DNA of 64,000 nt from Anomaloglossus baeobatrachus (GCF_048569485.1 NC_134355.1:661482215-661546214), one strand, 5' to 3'; counted from the first letter of the stretch, positions 11,777 through 22,914 are shown. Made by a program: numbers and translations. Notes: generated by a model from the letters alone, not told the origin.

Positions 11777-13090
11777 CTTTACATCAGATGTCTCAAATAC
11801 GCGGCTCACGGGCCGCATGCAGCCTCTCAAACTGCTTCTTGTGACCCGCAGGCACGTGTCGCCCTTGATAAGCACGGTCGGTGAAAGGACCGCAGCCTTC
11901 ACTGCTTTATTTCAGATGAATGTTTTACCAAGCTGTTGTGGCGCCCCTGACCTGGTCAGGCACCACTGAGTACTGCACCCATGCTGGGGACAGTACAATA
12001 CAGGTAATCCAGAAGGCTGACCGAGGTGTGACTACACAGGCGCATAGTGATCAGGTCTCACACATGTACCTATGAGAGGACCCCTGGGGATCCCAGGAGG
12101 GGGAAAAGCCTTCACCTCCACTGGAATAGTGGAGGGGGCCAAAAGCCTCCATCTCCTCTCAAGGGGTGTGGTAAGAGAGCCTGGTTGCTAGGTGGCGTAG
12201 GCAAGAACAGGAGAGGAGGAGCAGTGAGCCGGTTCAGTGTAGAGTCCAGGGAGCTCCGAGGAGAGCAGACCCCTACCCCTGGGGCTGTTGCAGTCTGACA
12301 GCGTCCGCGCAGTGGCTACCGACGGGGGAGAACGGTCACCTAGGAGTGCTACCCGAAACCCATCTCCAGCTAGAGAGAGAGCACAGAGTGGGAAGTAAGG
12401 AGACTGCTAGGGAGAACCAGGCCCAAACGGGCGGCAGATCCCAGAGCGGGGATAGATCCACCTTTCCCTGCTAAACCTGCCGGTGTGGGGCCCTCAAAGC
12501 CCACACCACAACACCTAAAAGCCGCAGCCACGTAGCCACAGTTAGGGCCCATAGTTCACAGGAGGCAAGCAGCTGGAGTGATCTGGCCCAGGCAACAAGC
12601 AAACGGCAAACGAAGGGGAGAGAGGCTTCAGCAACTTCCCTGGGTGACCCCCATAGGGACTAAAAGTCGGGGTTACCCCAAACCACCAAGGGCTAAGGAA
12701 GGCGAGTTGGTAGTCACCATCAGAAGTCAGCCTGAAGGATACCTGGTTCCCGCCTGGTTCATCCCAGCTACGCCCGGGTTACTCACCCTGCCACCTGAAG
12801 TGAGTAAAACCCCTGAAAGACATCCTGCGTGTGTGGAGTTATTCTGCGCCTTGTGGTACTACGCACCTACACAGGGCCCTGGGGCTTGCCTCACTCTCAG
12901 GAGGCTATTCCAACTAACTGCACTCACCATCAGCCCCAGGCGTCCCTCAACCTGCAGTGGCGGTCCCCACTGACCGCAATACTGAGAGTGGCGTCACGAC
13001 AAATAGAAGATTCCCTACCAGTGACGAGATCCAGCCGAGTGGAGTCCCTGAAGGTAATGCACCGACACAACACTGGAGGGGCTTCACCTC

Positions 13091-13108
13091 TGGCGTCACG
13101 AACAGGAT
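13091..13108 (+). promoter_or_regulatory. Primer-binding site, tRNA-Ser type
   Basis: The 18-nt TGGCGTCACGAACAGGAT lies 2 bp after the 5' LTR. Its complement has the layout of a tRNA 3' end: T-loop AT, T-stem CCTGT, acceptor TCGTGAC, discriminator G and CCA. A G discriminator with this stem spacing fits tRNA-Ser; the exact isoacceptor is inferred, not matched. The identical 18-mer occurs in the second LTR element (20957-20974, minus). Confidence 0.75.
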
Positions 13109-13358
13109 AAGGACTAGACCTGTTCAGACAGGTGACCATGTGCCTGGGCGGTCCGCTTGAAAAATTGGAAGCGCCGCCATATTGCCACCATGAAAAGCGC
13201 GCTGAAAAACAACAACCGCGCTGGGAGAAGTTACCGCCCACGAAGAGGTGTGGCTACCCAGAGATCCCCTGCAGAGTTCTGACCTCGCTTGTGAAGAGAG
13301 CGGAAGCGTCCAGAGACGGCGGAACGGAAAAGAAGCCAGCAGCTTGTTGCTAGAGAAA

Positions 13359-15077
13359 ATGGCGTCTGAATGCAGAGACCCAGAGCTGGGCTCCGCTGCC
13401 TGGTGGTGCCGGGAGCTCGCCGAGTTCTGCGATCAACTGGAGGCCAGGGTCGGAAGGCTGATCAGAGAGGGACGGACGGAGTTTCTGTGGATGACCGCGG
13501 CGGTTCAGGCCTATGAGGGGAGAGCCGCGCGCCGAGTGCCAGACCGGGCGGTGATGACTCAGACCCCGATGCTGCCACCGATGGGTGAGTCCAGTGATGC
13601 CCCTGCCAGCGCGAGTGCCCCGACCCCTGCTGCCACGCCCGCAGTCCCTGAAGAGGCGTCCGGCGCGGCGACGCTGAAGCAGGCCGCAGCCACGCCAGGT
13701 GCAGCCCGCCAAGCTCAGGCCGCCGCAGCGATGCCCTGCTCGGCCCACCAAGACCCGGTCCCTGCAGCGACGCCCAGTCCGGCCCACAGAGAACCGGCTG
13801 CCACCGCGACCCTCATTCGCGCCGCAGGTGTGACGCTGACCCAGGCCGCCGCCATGCTAGGCCCGGCCCGCCGAGACCCTACCGCAGCCGCAACGCTCGT
13901 CCGCGCCGCAAGTGAGGTGCTGAACCAGGCCGCAGCCCCGTCAGGTGCGGCCCGCCAAGCTCCAATCGCTGCAGCGACGCCCAGCCCAGCCTGCACCGAT
14001 CCCATCGCGACAGCGACGCCGATCCAGGCCGCCGCCATGCAGGGCGCGGCCCGCCAAGACCAGGCCGCCGCCATGCCAGGCGCGGCCCGCCAAGACAAAA
14101 TTGCATCATCATTTACCCCGGCCTGCAAGGCCAGAGCAGACACCGCTCCCCAGTCCAAGGAGGTCCCCGCTAGGAAGCCCACGCTGGGGGAGGACCCTGC
14201 ATACTGGCAGCTGAAGGCTGACATGGAGGCCAAGTTCCCACAGGAGATGGTGGATCAGTACATGCTCCCTCCGCACACCCCCAAGAGGATTCCGACAACT
14301 CCTGCAGCAACCACGCCAAAGAGTTCCCTGTCTGGGTCTGCTGAAGAAAGCCCATCCCCAGCACTGCCACCGAAGGAGTGCTCAGAAGAACTAAGGGGGA
14401 GAGGAGGCCAGGAGGCTGAGGAGCTGACCTCGGAGATACCAGCAGTGGATCCATGCCCAGAGCCAGAGATGTTGCCATACTCCCGCTGGGATGAAGAAGA
14501 CCTGACACCGTCTGCTGAAGAAGATTTGCCTAAAAGCCTCACCTGGGAGCTTGTAAGCTGTACCTCGCAGAATCCAGTCCGCAAGACACGGCGCCGGAGC
14601 AGAACCCAGTCTTTCCCTGCACCGCCATCCCCAGAGCAGAGAGAAGTCACGGCCCGAGACCTAGAAGAAAAACGGTTCCTGAGAAGAGCCAAAGCACAGG
14701 TCAGAGGACCCCTTTGTAGAGGAGTTGTGGAAGACTTTAACTTGAAGAGCGGATATGGCTTTATAGTGGCACCAGGTATGAAAGAGGGCATTTTTGTCAA
14801 TAGAAGAGACGTCAGAGCCCATCTGCCCAGAGGACATACAGGAAGAAACCTGAGGATGGGAGACTCCGTACAATTTACCATGCATCAAGGAGAAAGGGGC
14901 TGGTATGCGCTAGATGTAGCACCATGTCCTAAAGAAGAAGAAAGGAAAGACAGCGATAAAGAAAGAAAAGACAAAGGACCTACTGACGAGACTACCACAG
15001 ATGAAGAAAAAGGTCAAGGAAGCAACAGGTGTCGCAGCCCTACAGGCCCAAGCCCTGGTGAGGAGGAATCTGCATAA
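13359..15077 (+). CDS. LTR-element ORF with Ala-rich repeats and a C-terminal cold-shock domain
   Basis: The ATG at 13359 has a strong context (AAAATGG) and gives 572 codons; the frame is open upstream to 13248 without an ATG. Residues 1-60 form a probable helical region (AAWWCRELAEFCDQLEARV). Residues about 85-255 are degenerate Ala/Pro repeats (AAATPGAARQ-like). Residues about 280-440 are acidic and Pro/Ser-rich. Residues about 450-525 match the cold-shock fold: CRGVVEDFNLKSGYGFIV contains an RNP1-like KSGYGFI, and EGIFVN is RNP2-like; RMGDSVQFTMHQGERG follows. The tail is Lys/Glu-rich. Cold-shock domains of Y-box and LIN28 proteins bind single-stranded RNA/DNA, so an RNA-packaging or chaperone role is inferred. 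No Gag, protease or RT motifs are seen. The frame is open throughout. Confidence 0.85.
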   Translation: MASECRDPELGSAAWWCRELAEFCDQLEARVGRLIREGRTEFLWMTAAVQAYEGRAARRVPDRAVMTQTPMLPPMGESSDAPASASAPTPAATPAVPEEASGAATLKQAAATPGAARQAQAAAAMPCSAHQDPVPAATPSPAHREPAATATLIRAAGVTLTQAAAMLGPARRDPTAAATLVRAASEVLNQAAAPSGAARQAPIAAATPSPACTDPIATATPIQAAAMQGAARQDQAAAMPGAARQDKIASSFTPACKARADTAPQSKEVPARKPTLGEDPAYWQLKADMEAKFPQEMVDQYMLPPHTPKRIPTTPAATTPKSSLSGSAEESPSPALPPKECSEELRGRGGQEAEELTSEIPAVDPCPEPEMLPYSRWDEEDLTPSAEEDLPKSLTWELVSCTSQNPVRKTRRRSRTQSFPAPPSPEQREVTARDLEEKRFLRRAKAQVRGPLCRGVVEDFNLKSGYGFIVAPGMKEGIFVNRRDVRAHLPRGHTGRNLRMGDSVQFTMHQGERGWYALDVAPCPKEEERKDSDKERKDKGPTDETTTDEEKGQGSNRCRSPTGPSPGEEESA

Positions 15078-15688
15078 AGTTCATGTAAAGTAAAGCAAGT
15101 TACCAGTTTGAAAAAGTTTGTTTTGCAACGTTTTACAAGTTTAAGAATGTGCCCACATAAACTCATGTGAGAAATGAACCTTAAGGCTATGAACTGGCTA
15201 TAGCCACAAACTCTCGCAGTGTAAATAGTTACACCAGAGGGCACCACCGCCACCAGAGTCAGCCTGTTTAGGGGCTTGGCTCGTCTGCAACCAGGGAGCA
15301 CGTCCGTATATAGGGCCTTGGCTCACCTGCAACCAGAGAGCATGCCTGTTTATGGGGCCTGGCTCTCCACCACAAAGAGGGTACCTGGTCAGCACCAACT
15401 GTGGAGGCCGCCTCTACATCCTGCCAGAAGAGGCTGAAGGCGCGGATCCACCAGGCCAGGTATACCCTGAAGACCACCAGCCCATGAAAGCCGCCTCTAC
15501 ATCCTGCCAGAAGTGGCTGAAGGCGCGGCCAACGTGAGAGGGTTTGGGTGGGTTAACGGACTTGTGGGTGGAGGGTGGTGATGTATGGTACCTGGTGGTT
15601 TTAAATGTTTTACCATGTTTTAATGTTTTATGCATTTTAAAATGTTGTCTTGTAGCCCGAGGACGTGCTGGTGATAACTAAGGGGGAA
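15078..15688 (+). other. 3' internal region of the LTR element, short repeats and polypurine tract
   Basis: This is non-coding sequence between the ORF and the 3' LTR. Three imperfect ~45-bp copies lie at about 15265-15375 (TTGGCTCGTCTGCAACCAGG-like). A CCGCCTCTACATCCTGCCAG block occurs twice, near 15409 and 15490. The purine tract AAGGGGGAA (15680-15688) directly abuts the 3' LTR, as expected for plus-strand priming. Confidence 0.7.
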
Positions 15689-16984
15689 TGTGGCGCCCCT
15701 GACCTGGTCAGGCACCACTGAGTACTGCACCCATGCTGGGGACAGTACAATACAGGTAATCCAGAAGGCTGACCGAGGTGTGACTACACAGGCGCATAGT
15801 GATCAGGTCTCACACATGTACCTATGAGAGGACCCCTGGGGATCCCAGGAGGGGGAAAAGCCTTCACCTCCACTGGAATAGTGGAGGGGGCCAAAAGCCT
15901 CCATCTCCTCTCAAGGGGTGTGGTAAGAGAGCCTGGTTGCTAGGTGGCGTAGGCAAGAACAGGAGAGGAGGAGCAGTGAGCCGGTTCAGTGCAGAGTCCA
16001 GGGAGCTCCGAGGAGAGCAGACCCCTACCCCTGGGGCTGTTGCAGTCTGACAGCGTCCGCGCAGTGGCTACCGACGGGGGAGAACGGTCACCTAGGAGTG
16101 CTACCCGAAACCCATCTCCAGCTAGAGAGAGAGCACAGAGTGGGAAGTAAGGAGACTGCTAGGGAGAACCAGGCCCAAACGGGCGGCAGATCCCGGAGCG
16201 GGGATAGATCCACCTTTCCCTGCTAAACCTGCCGGTGTGGGGCCCTCAAAGCCCACACCACAACACCTAAAAGCCGCAGCCACGTAGCCACAGTTAGGGC
16301 CCATAGTTCACAGGAGGCAAGCAGCTGGAGTGATCTGGCCCAGGCAACAAGCAAACGGCAAACGAAGGGGAGAGAGGCTTCAGCAACTTCCCTGGGTGAC
16401 CCCCATAGGGACTAAAAGTCGGGGTTACCCCAAACCACCAAGGGCTAAGGAAGGCGAGTTGGTAGTCACCATCAGAAGTCAGCCTGAAGGATACCTGGTT
16501 CATCCCAGCTACGCCCGGGTTACTCACCCTGCCACCTGAAGTGAGTAAAACCCCTGAAAGACATCCTGCGTGTGTGGAGTTATTCTGCGCCTTGTGGTAC
16601 TACGCACCTACACAGGGCCCTGGGGCTTGCCTCACTCTCAGGAGGCTATTCCAACTAACTGCACTCACCATCAGCCCCAGGCGTCCCTCAACCTGCAGTG
16701 GCGGTCCCCACTGACCGCAATACTGAGAGTGGCGTCACGACAAATAGAAGATTCCCTACCAGTGACGAGATCCAGCCGAGTGGAGTCCCTGAAGGTAATG
16801 CACCGACACAACACTGGAGGGGCTGCACACTGTCTGCACAGTTCCAATGGCAGCCACTGGCCAATCAGAGGCAAGCAGCTTGATCCATATGACATCACCT
16901 CCTTGCTAATAGTGCAGAGAGAGCTTGACTGCATGGCGGTGGCAAAACGTTCATCTGAATTTTAGAGGAAGCGCTGAGAGCGGC

Positions 16985-17591
16985 CAGGATCGTCAAGGGG
17001 GCCTCGTGCCTGCGGGCCGCAAGAAGCAGGTTAGAGAACGCTTAGGGAATGGTGGACTGGTGAGAAGAATGTTTTGGTGTGTGTAGAGTGACACAATAGG
17101 TGACCAGGACAGGATATTGCTAGTGTGTGTGTGTGTATAGAATGGCACAATAGGGAACCAGGATGAGATATTGCTACAAGAAGAGGATCAGTAAAGAAGA
17201 TATTACTGCAAGAAGAGGATCTGCATGGGCACATTACTACAGGATGGGAACAAAGGTAGGGTACATTAGGCACATTACTACAGGATGGGCACAGTACTAC
17301 AGGATAGGACAAGGATGGGCACATTTGTAAAAGTGGACAAGAATGGGTGCATTACTACAGGATGGGCACATTACTACAGGATGGGGACAAGGATGGGGCA
17401 CATTACTACAGGAAGGGCATATTACTAGAGGATGGGGACAAAGATAGGAACATTACTTCAAGAAGGGTAACAGGACGACGCACATTACTAAGAGGCTATT
17501 GGCCAATGTTACTATATGGTGCTATCTGTTAAAGTATATTTACAAGAGAGAGATAAAATGTAAAAAAAACCCCAAAAAAATAAAGCATTAT

Positions 17592-17640
<49 letters not shown>
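16985..17640. repeat. Minisatellite and (TA)n inside the hAT host
   Basis: From about 17220 to 17500 the phrase CATTACTACAGGATGGGCA and variants recur many times at irregular 20-50 bp spacing. A (TA)n run of about 38 bp lies near 17598-17636. Neither has coding meaning. Confidence 0.7.
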
Positions 17641-17641
<1 letters not shown>

Positions 17642-19238
17642 TTAATTTTTTTTTTTAAAAGTGCACATATGCTATTCTATTCTAAACGAGCAAAAAATTT
17701 TCAAAAATAGTGATCCAAAGGTGTATATAAAAACAATATATGGCACCAATAAAAATGTCACTTTGTTTTTTTCTCTGTGCAGCTCATACACCCAGCAGAG
17801 TTTGAAACCCCTGTTTTACATCGAACAGTCCCTCCAACCACATAGGGTGGATTATAGATTTTTAAAAGATTTATAAATGACCTTTTTCGGTATATGGTCA
17901 GGCACTGAAATGGGTTTGCTTGGTCGAGATACAAGACTGCTTGGATTAATTAATATATTTTCTACCAGAGCAACACTAAACTTATAAGAAATGTACAATA
18001 TATAGATACAGTTAATACAAGTGTCGCGGGCGGGGAGGAGGGTGTCAGCACATTACGCTCACCCCTTCTGCTCGGGTCCGGCGGCTGCTGCTCAGTGGTG
18101 GCTCGAGCGGTGGGCCGGATCCCGGGGGCTTCTCGAGCGGCACTCCTCGCCCGTGAGTGAAAGGGGGTTGTTGGGTGTGGGAATTGGTTATTGTCCGTGA
18201 CGCCACCCACGGTTGTGGTGATTTCACCACCGCTGCTCAATACGGGGGTCCCGGGGATGGTGATGCGGAGCAGCCAGGTGTTGTGTTGCCCCTCCGTGGG
18301 TAGGGGTTGGTGATCCCGGGGCCCGGTGATGGTTTGGGAGGTGCTGGGCCTGGTGGGCGCAGGGACGCGGGGGCAGCGCTGTGCCTTGCGGCACTGTGGT
18401 ACTCACTCAGTCTGAGACGTTGACACAGTTTTTACGGTAAACCAAACGGCTGGTAAGACGGTCCCACGGACGGCTGCACTTGCTCTCCCGGTAGGTGACG
18501 GTGATGACCCTTTTCCTAGCACCTTTTGTGTACTTGTTGGTTGCGATGGGTCCCCACCGGTAACCCGCTCCCCGGCTTCAAGCTGGACCGGGGGAGCTCT
18601 ACTCTTTGCCCGCAGGCGCTGGCCCTAAGAAACTGGTGCCTTGGCGGTGGCGGTGTCTCTTTTACACTGGCTGGGCTGTTGCCTTCAATCGGGACTTGGT
18701 TGTTGGGGGATCTACGTCCCCTTCACTGACGGATTCGGCAAATTATGGCGACTCCAAGCCTTGCCGGGGTCCGAGAGGCCCCTGCCCTGGTGCTGACTGT
18801 CCTTCGGAACACTGCTCCAGACCGCCGGGCACACAGCCTACGGGGTCCTTCCAGGAACTTCCAAACGGTCCCCCTCCAGACAGTCACCACCGTTGCTGAC
18901 CTTGCTGACCTGTCCTGCACACAGCTGGACTACTTCAGGCTTTCTCTCTGTCACCACTCTTGCTTTCCTCCTTTACCACTTCACTTCTACTTTCACTTCC
19001 TTAGCTCATCTTAGCTGTTTACTCCTTCACTCCCCTAACTGTTCTGCCTGGTTTTCCCGCCTCCAGAGCTGTGAACTCCTCGGTGGGCGGAGCCAACCAC
19101 CTGGCCCGCCCCCTGGTGTGAATCATCAGCCTCTGGAGGAAGGCAACAAGGATTTTTGGTTAGCTTTGGTGTTCCTAACTGGGATGTAGGGTGTGGTGGT
19201 GTGTGACCTGTGTCCCCTGGCTTGCCCAGGGCAACACA

Positions 19239-19883
19239 TTCCCCCTTAGCAAAATGCAGACCGTCCGCGGGCTGCCGTCCAACACCGGTTTTATTTTTCT
19301 GAAAAAGATAACATGGTAAAATAACATATGTACATTTTTAATAACTCTTCCCTTAACGGGAGGCACATTTCTTAAACGTTGCATAACGGTTTACGGTTAC
19401 GGTTTCCGCTCTCTCCCACCCAAGCAACCTGGCCCTGATGCTGCCCCTAAAGCCCAGGCAGCACCTCTTGACCCACAGTTCAGCACACGGTACCCGAGCG
19501 GGATCTGTCCTTCCCTCCAGAGGGTAGCCACCGGTTCCTTTGGTGGCTGGGCCCCAGCCTGCTCTGCTGAGGGCCCTCCATCCAACCTGCCTCTCCGGAG
19601 GCGGCATTGCGGAAAACGGTAACAGTAAACAACATATTTACAAGCCACTAACGTTTGTGGTTGCCCTGCAAGGGGCTTGTCCATGGAAAGTCCTCCATGC
19701 AAAACTTTAAACGGTCCCCACGGGGACAATGGTGCCGGCTCCGGCCGGTTGCAAATCACAGTAAATCAGGTGAAACTTCGGTAATCATTTGTTTCTTATC
19801 ATTCTTTCAAAACTTTTCAAACAACAAACAAAATGGTGGTCCCAACGGGGACTGGACAACGGTGCTCCGCTGCCTTTTGTGGC
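19239..19883 (-). other. 3' internal region and polypurine tract of the second LTR element
   Basis: This is non-coding sequence between the ORF stop and the 3' LTR. The minus strand reads CTAAGGGGGAA immediately before TGTGTTGCCC, the same type of purine tract as in the element at 11937-16829. No further ORF is credible. Confidence 0.6.
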
Positions 19884-20675
19884 TTAACAGTCCATTCTCA
19901 CTCGTGGGGCTCTAGTGCCACCTTCACATGGTGCACCGCTCTGGACCCCAATGGTAGCTCGCTGCAGGCGATCTTCTTCCATATTCATGCGGGCATGCAC
20001 ATCCGCTCTACACCCCTCTCGGGCATCGATCTCCCTGCGCAGCTGCTGTTGCCGCCGCTCCCAGCCGGGAGTACTTTCTGTTTGCTCCGGTTCAGCGTGT
20101 GCGGGGGACGGACCCAGCCAGAGTCCCTCCGTGTCGGCTACGACCGGCACCTTCAGTAATGAGGGAGCCCGCTGTGACATGGCCTCCTCTGCCTCCTGGC
20201 AGCTGCATCCCCGCCGTGCCTCCGGTGCATCTTTGCTGACGGGCTCAGCCTTTGGCTTCTTCCATAGAAGCGGTTCAGGGTGGTCATGAGCTTCTGCTGC
20301 AGGTCGGTCCGCCGGGGCGGATTGGCAGGGTACCGCTACCGGCGGTGGTGGTAGCGGGCCTAGTGGCGGGGCAGCAGCAGCTAACGCGGGTAGCGGGAGA
20401 GGCAGCAGGGTGAACGGTTGTAGGCCGGGCCCCTCAGCCGCAGCGGCCGATCCCTCGGGAATACAGGGACGTGGGTCTCTTACCCGTTCCTCCAAATCTT
20501 CCTCCACCTCACATCTCCGCGTAGCAGCCACCACTTCCACCATGTCGGCCTCCCACTCCTCCAGGAGGAGCTGCATGCGGACCTGCAGACGGCTGCTTAG
20601 CTGGGCGGTCCGGACTTCCACCCACGCCGCAATGCCGGGCGCGGGGACCACGGTGTTGTTGGTCGGACTCAGCAT
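19884..20675 (-). CDS. LTR-element ORF, Pro/Ala-rich with terminal coiled-coil stretches
   Basis: The 263-codon frame starts at the ATG at 20675 (context AAGATGC). Residues about 15-65 are predicted helical and charged (AAWVEVRTAQLSSRLQVRM, then LLLEEWEADMVEVV). Residues about 75-140 are Pro/Ala/Leu-rich, and residues about 205-245 are a charged helix (WERRQQQLRREIDAR, MNMEEDRLQ). No zinc knuckle, protease, RT or cold-shock motif is visible. The N-terminal helix resembles the start of the ORF at 13359 (AAW, then a Leu/Arg heptad-like pattern), suggesting a shared Gag-like oligomerisation region; this is weak similarity by eye. Function is otherwise unknown. Confidence 0.65.
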   Translation of the reverse strand: MLSPTNNTVVPAPGIAAWVEVRTAQLSSRLQVRMQLLLEEWEADMVEVVAATRRCEVEEDLEERVRDPRPCIPEGSAAAAEGPGLQPFTLLPLPLPALAAAAPPLGPLPPPPVAVPCQSAPADRPAAEAHDHPEPLLWKKPKAEPVSKDAPEARRGCSCQEAEEAMSQRAPSLLKVPVVADTEGLWLGPSPAHAEPEQTESTPGWERRQQQLRREIDAREGCRADVHARMNMEEDRLQRATIGVQSGAPCEGGTRAPRVRMDC

Positions 20676-20956
20676 CTTTAGCAGCGGCCTCTTCCAGGAA
20701 CCAATAAATGGCCGCAGGGTCCTGGCGTCCCTGCTTTTATAGCTGCAGCTACATGCGTCCAGCCGCCATCGCGTCCCCCTTAGCTCTTTCCGGCCCCTCC
20801 TCTCTCAGGGCGGGGTTTTGGCCTTCGCGCCTCTACTACTCGAGAAGACGCTCGAGCGGGAACTTTTCGCGCCAAAGATGGCGGCTTCTGAAATTTTTCT
20901 GCCGGATACCTCCGGCGGTAACAAGGCGCACCTCTACCAGACGGCAGAGCGGTAAG

Positions 20957-20974
20957 ATCCTGTTCGTGACGCCA
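20957..20974 (-). promoter_or_regulatory. Primer-binding site identical to that at 13091
   Basis: On the minus strand TGGCGTCACGAACAGGAT follows the end of the 5' LTR after 3 bp. It is the same 18-mer as in the cold-shock-domain LTR element and is consistent with priming by the same tRNA-Ser-like molecule. Confidence 0.75.
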
Positions 20975-22201
20975 AGTTGTCGCGGGCGGAGAGGAGGGTG
21001 TCAGCACACTACGCTCACCCCCTTCTGCTCGGGTCCGGCGGCTGCTGCTCAGTGGTGGCTCGAGCGGTGGGCCGGATCCCGGGGGTTTTTCGAGCGGCAC
21101 TCCTCGCCCGTGAGTGAAAGGGGGTTTGGGTGTGGGAATTGTTTATTGTCCGTGACGCCACCCATGGTTGTGGTGATTTCACCACCGCTGCTCAATACGG
21201 GGGTCCCGGGGATGGTGATGCGGAGCAGCCAGGTGTTGTGTTGCCCCTCCGTGGGTAGGGGTTGGTGATCCCAGGGCCCGGTGATGGTTTGGGAGGTGCT
21301 GGGCCTGGTGGGCGCAGGGACGCGGGGGCAGCGCTGTGCCTTGCGGCACTGTGGTACTCACTCAGCCTGAGACGTTGACACAGTTTTTACGGTAAACCAA
21401 ACGGCTGGTAAGACGGTCCCACGGACGGCTGCACTTGCTCTCCCGGTAGGTGACGGTGATGTCCCTTTTCCTAGCACCTTTGTGTACTTGTTGGTTGCGA
21501 TGGGTCCCCACCGGTAACCCGCTCCCCGGCTTCAAGCTGGACCGGGGGAGCTCTACTCTTTTCCCGCAGGCGCTGGCCCTAAGAAACTGGTGCCTTGGCG
21601 GTGGCGGTGTCTCTTTTACACTGGCTGGGCTGTTGCCTTCAATCGGGACTTGGTTGTTGGGGGATCTACGTCCCCTTCACTGACGGATTCGGCAAATTAT
21701 GGCGACTCCAAGCCTTGCCGGGGTCCGAGAGGCCCCTGCCCTGGTGCTGACTGTCCTTCAGAACACTGCTCCAGACCGCCGGGCACACAGCCTACGGGGT
21801 CCTTCCAGGAACTTCCAAACGGTCCCCCTCCAGACAGTCACCGCTGTTGCTGACCTTGCTGACCTGTCCTGCACACAGCTGGACTATTTCAGGCTTTCTC
21901 TCTGTCACCACTCTTGCTTTCCTCCTTTACCACTTCACTTCACTTCTACTTTCACTTCCTTAGCTCATCTTAGCTGTTTACTCCTTCACTCCCCTAACTG
22001 TTCTGCCTGGTTTTCCCGCCTCCAGAGCTGTGAACTCCTCGGTGGGCGGAGCCAACCGCCTGGCCCACCCCCTGGTGTGAATCATCAGCCTCTGGAGGAA
22101 GGCAACAAGGATTTTTGGTTAGCTTTGGTGTTCCTAACTGGGATGTAGGGTGTGGTGGTGTGTGACCTGTGTCCCCTGTCTTGCCCAGGGCGACACACAA
22201 G

Positions 22202-22914
22202 TGATAATATAAAATCAGGTTACAAGTAAAGACTTAGTGTCTGGTTACCAGGGCTTAAGGATGGAGTTGGCTGGGTGCAATGTTCTGCAGATTCTTGGAG
22301 AACTGATGGTCTCAGACAGCCCCTTCCAGCATTATCAACAGCAGCTACAACAAATACATCTCCTGAGGTGGTCTCAGGCTCCCTATATCCCCCAGGGTCA
22401 ACCCTGCCCTCCTGTGACCTCACCAGGAATGTTTGAGGTGAGATCACACCTTCATCAGATGTTCCAGTTTTGGTATCTCAGGGATATTTCAACAAGGGAA
22501 AACCTTGCATCCGAAATATCACAGCCATATTCCAGATCTCAAAATATGAAGTTAATTGACACTAAACAAGGTGGACCTGTATCCCCAGATAAGGGAGATA
22601 TCGGTTTGGGGCCCTTCTTCTTATGGAACAAGCATAAAAGTGGCATCACTGGATCCGTTGGGGCATCGTGATTCCAGAAATGCCAATCCCATATGTGTGC
22701 AGTGAATGGTTCACCTCTAACTGTCATTTTTCAGTTTTGCTTTATTCTTTACAGAGCACAAGTTTAGTCAAGATACTGGAGCCAGCATGTCTCCAATATG
22801 GCTATTATCACACCAAGAATTCCGGAAATGCAGGAATGACTACAAAGGTGAAAGAGTGGTGGGGGCACAATAGCTGCAAAACATGTTCAACAGCTGCAAA
22901 ACATGAGAAGTAAG
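22202..22914. other. Anonymous spacer
   Basis: No gene or element end is recognised. The open frame at 22237-22671 shows no domain and has ordinary composition for chance. Confidence 0.4.

Larger units (their letters stand above)
11937..16829 (+). mobile_element. Young non-autonomous LTR retrotransposon with cold-shock-domain ORF
   Basis: The two LTRs (11937-13088 and 15689-16829) are near-identical, start TGTGGCGCCCCTGACC and are flanked by the 4-bp duplication CTGT (11933-11936, 16830-16833). A primer-binding site follows the first LTR and a purine tract precedes the second. The internal region is about 2.6 kb with a single long ORF (13359-15077). No protease, reverse transcriptase, RNase H or integrase is seen, so it must have been mobilised in trans. 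LTR similarity points to a recent insertion. Structurally it looks whole for a non-autonomous element. Confidence 0.85.
11785..17813. mobile_element. hAT-type element hosting an LTR retrotransposon
   Basis: The ends are CAGATGTCTCAAAT at the left and GTTTGAAACCCCTG at the right. They are flanked by 8-bp sequences CTTTACAT (11777-11784) and TTTTACAT (17814-17821), which match at 7 of 8 positions. Eight-base duplications and CAG starts are hallmarks of hAT elements. Host sequence appears at 11785-11936 and 16830-17813, about 1.1 kb; the rest is the inserted retroelement. No transposase is visible, so it is non-autonomous. The GCGGGCCGCAAGAAGCAGG motif near the right is complementary to the left-end region. 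Confidence 0.75.
18022..22197 (-). mobile_element. Second non-autonomous LTR retrotransposon
   Basis: The LTRs at 20978-22197 (5') and 18022-19238 (3') are about 1.2 kb each and nearly identical, and the whole is flanked by CAAG (18018-18021, 22198-22201). In minus orientation the LTR starts TGTGTYGCCCTGGGCAAG and ends CCGCCCGCGACA. The internal region is about 1.7 kb with a primer-binding site, one 263-codon ORF and a purine tract next to the 3' LTR (19239-19250). No pol domains are seen. LTR similarity suggests recent insertion. Related solo LTRs lie at 5931-7051, 23011-24138, 45200-46008 and 48413-49715. Confidence 0.85.

Noticed and set aside
12047-12973. Open frames of 83-131 codons
   Set aside because: They lie in the 5' LTR and recur at the same place in the 3' LTR; no domain.
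13350-14881. Several minus-strand frames of 110-208 codons
   Set aside because: Shadows of the cold-shock-domain ORF; no recognisable motif.
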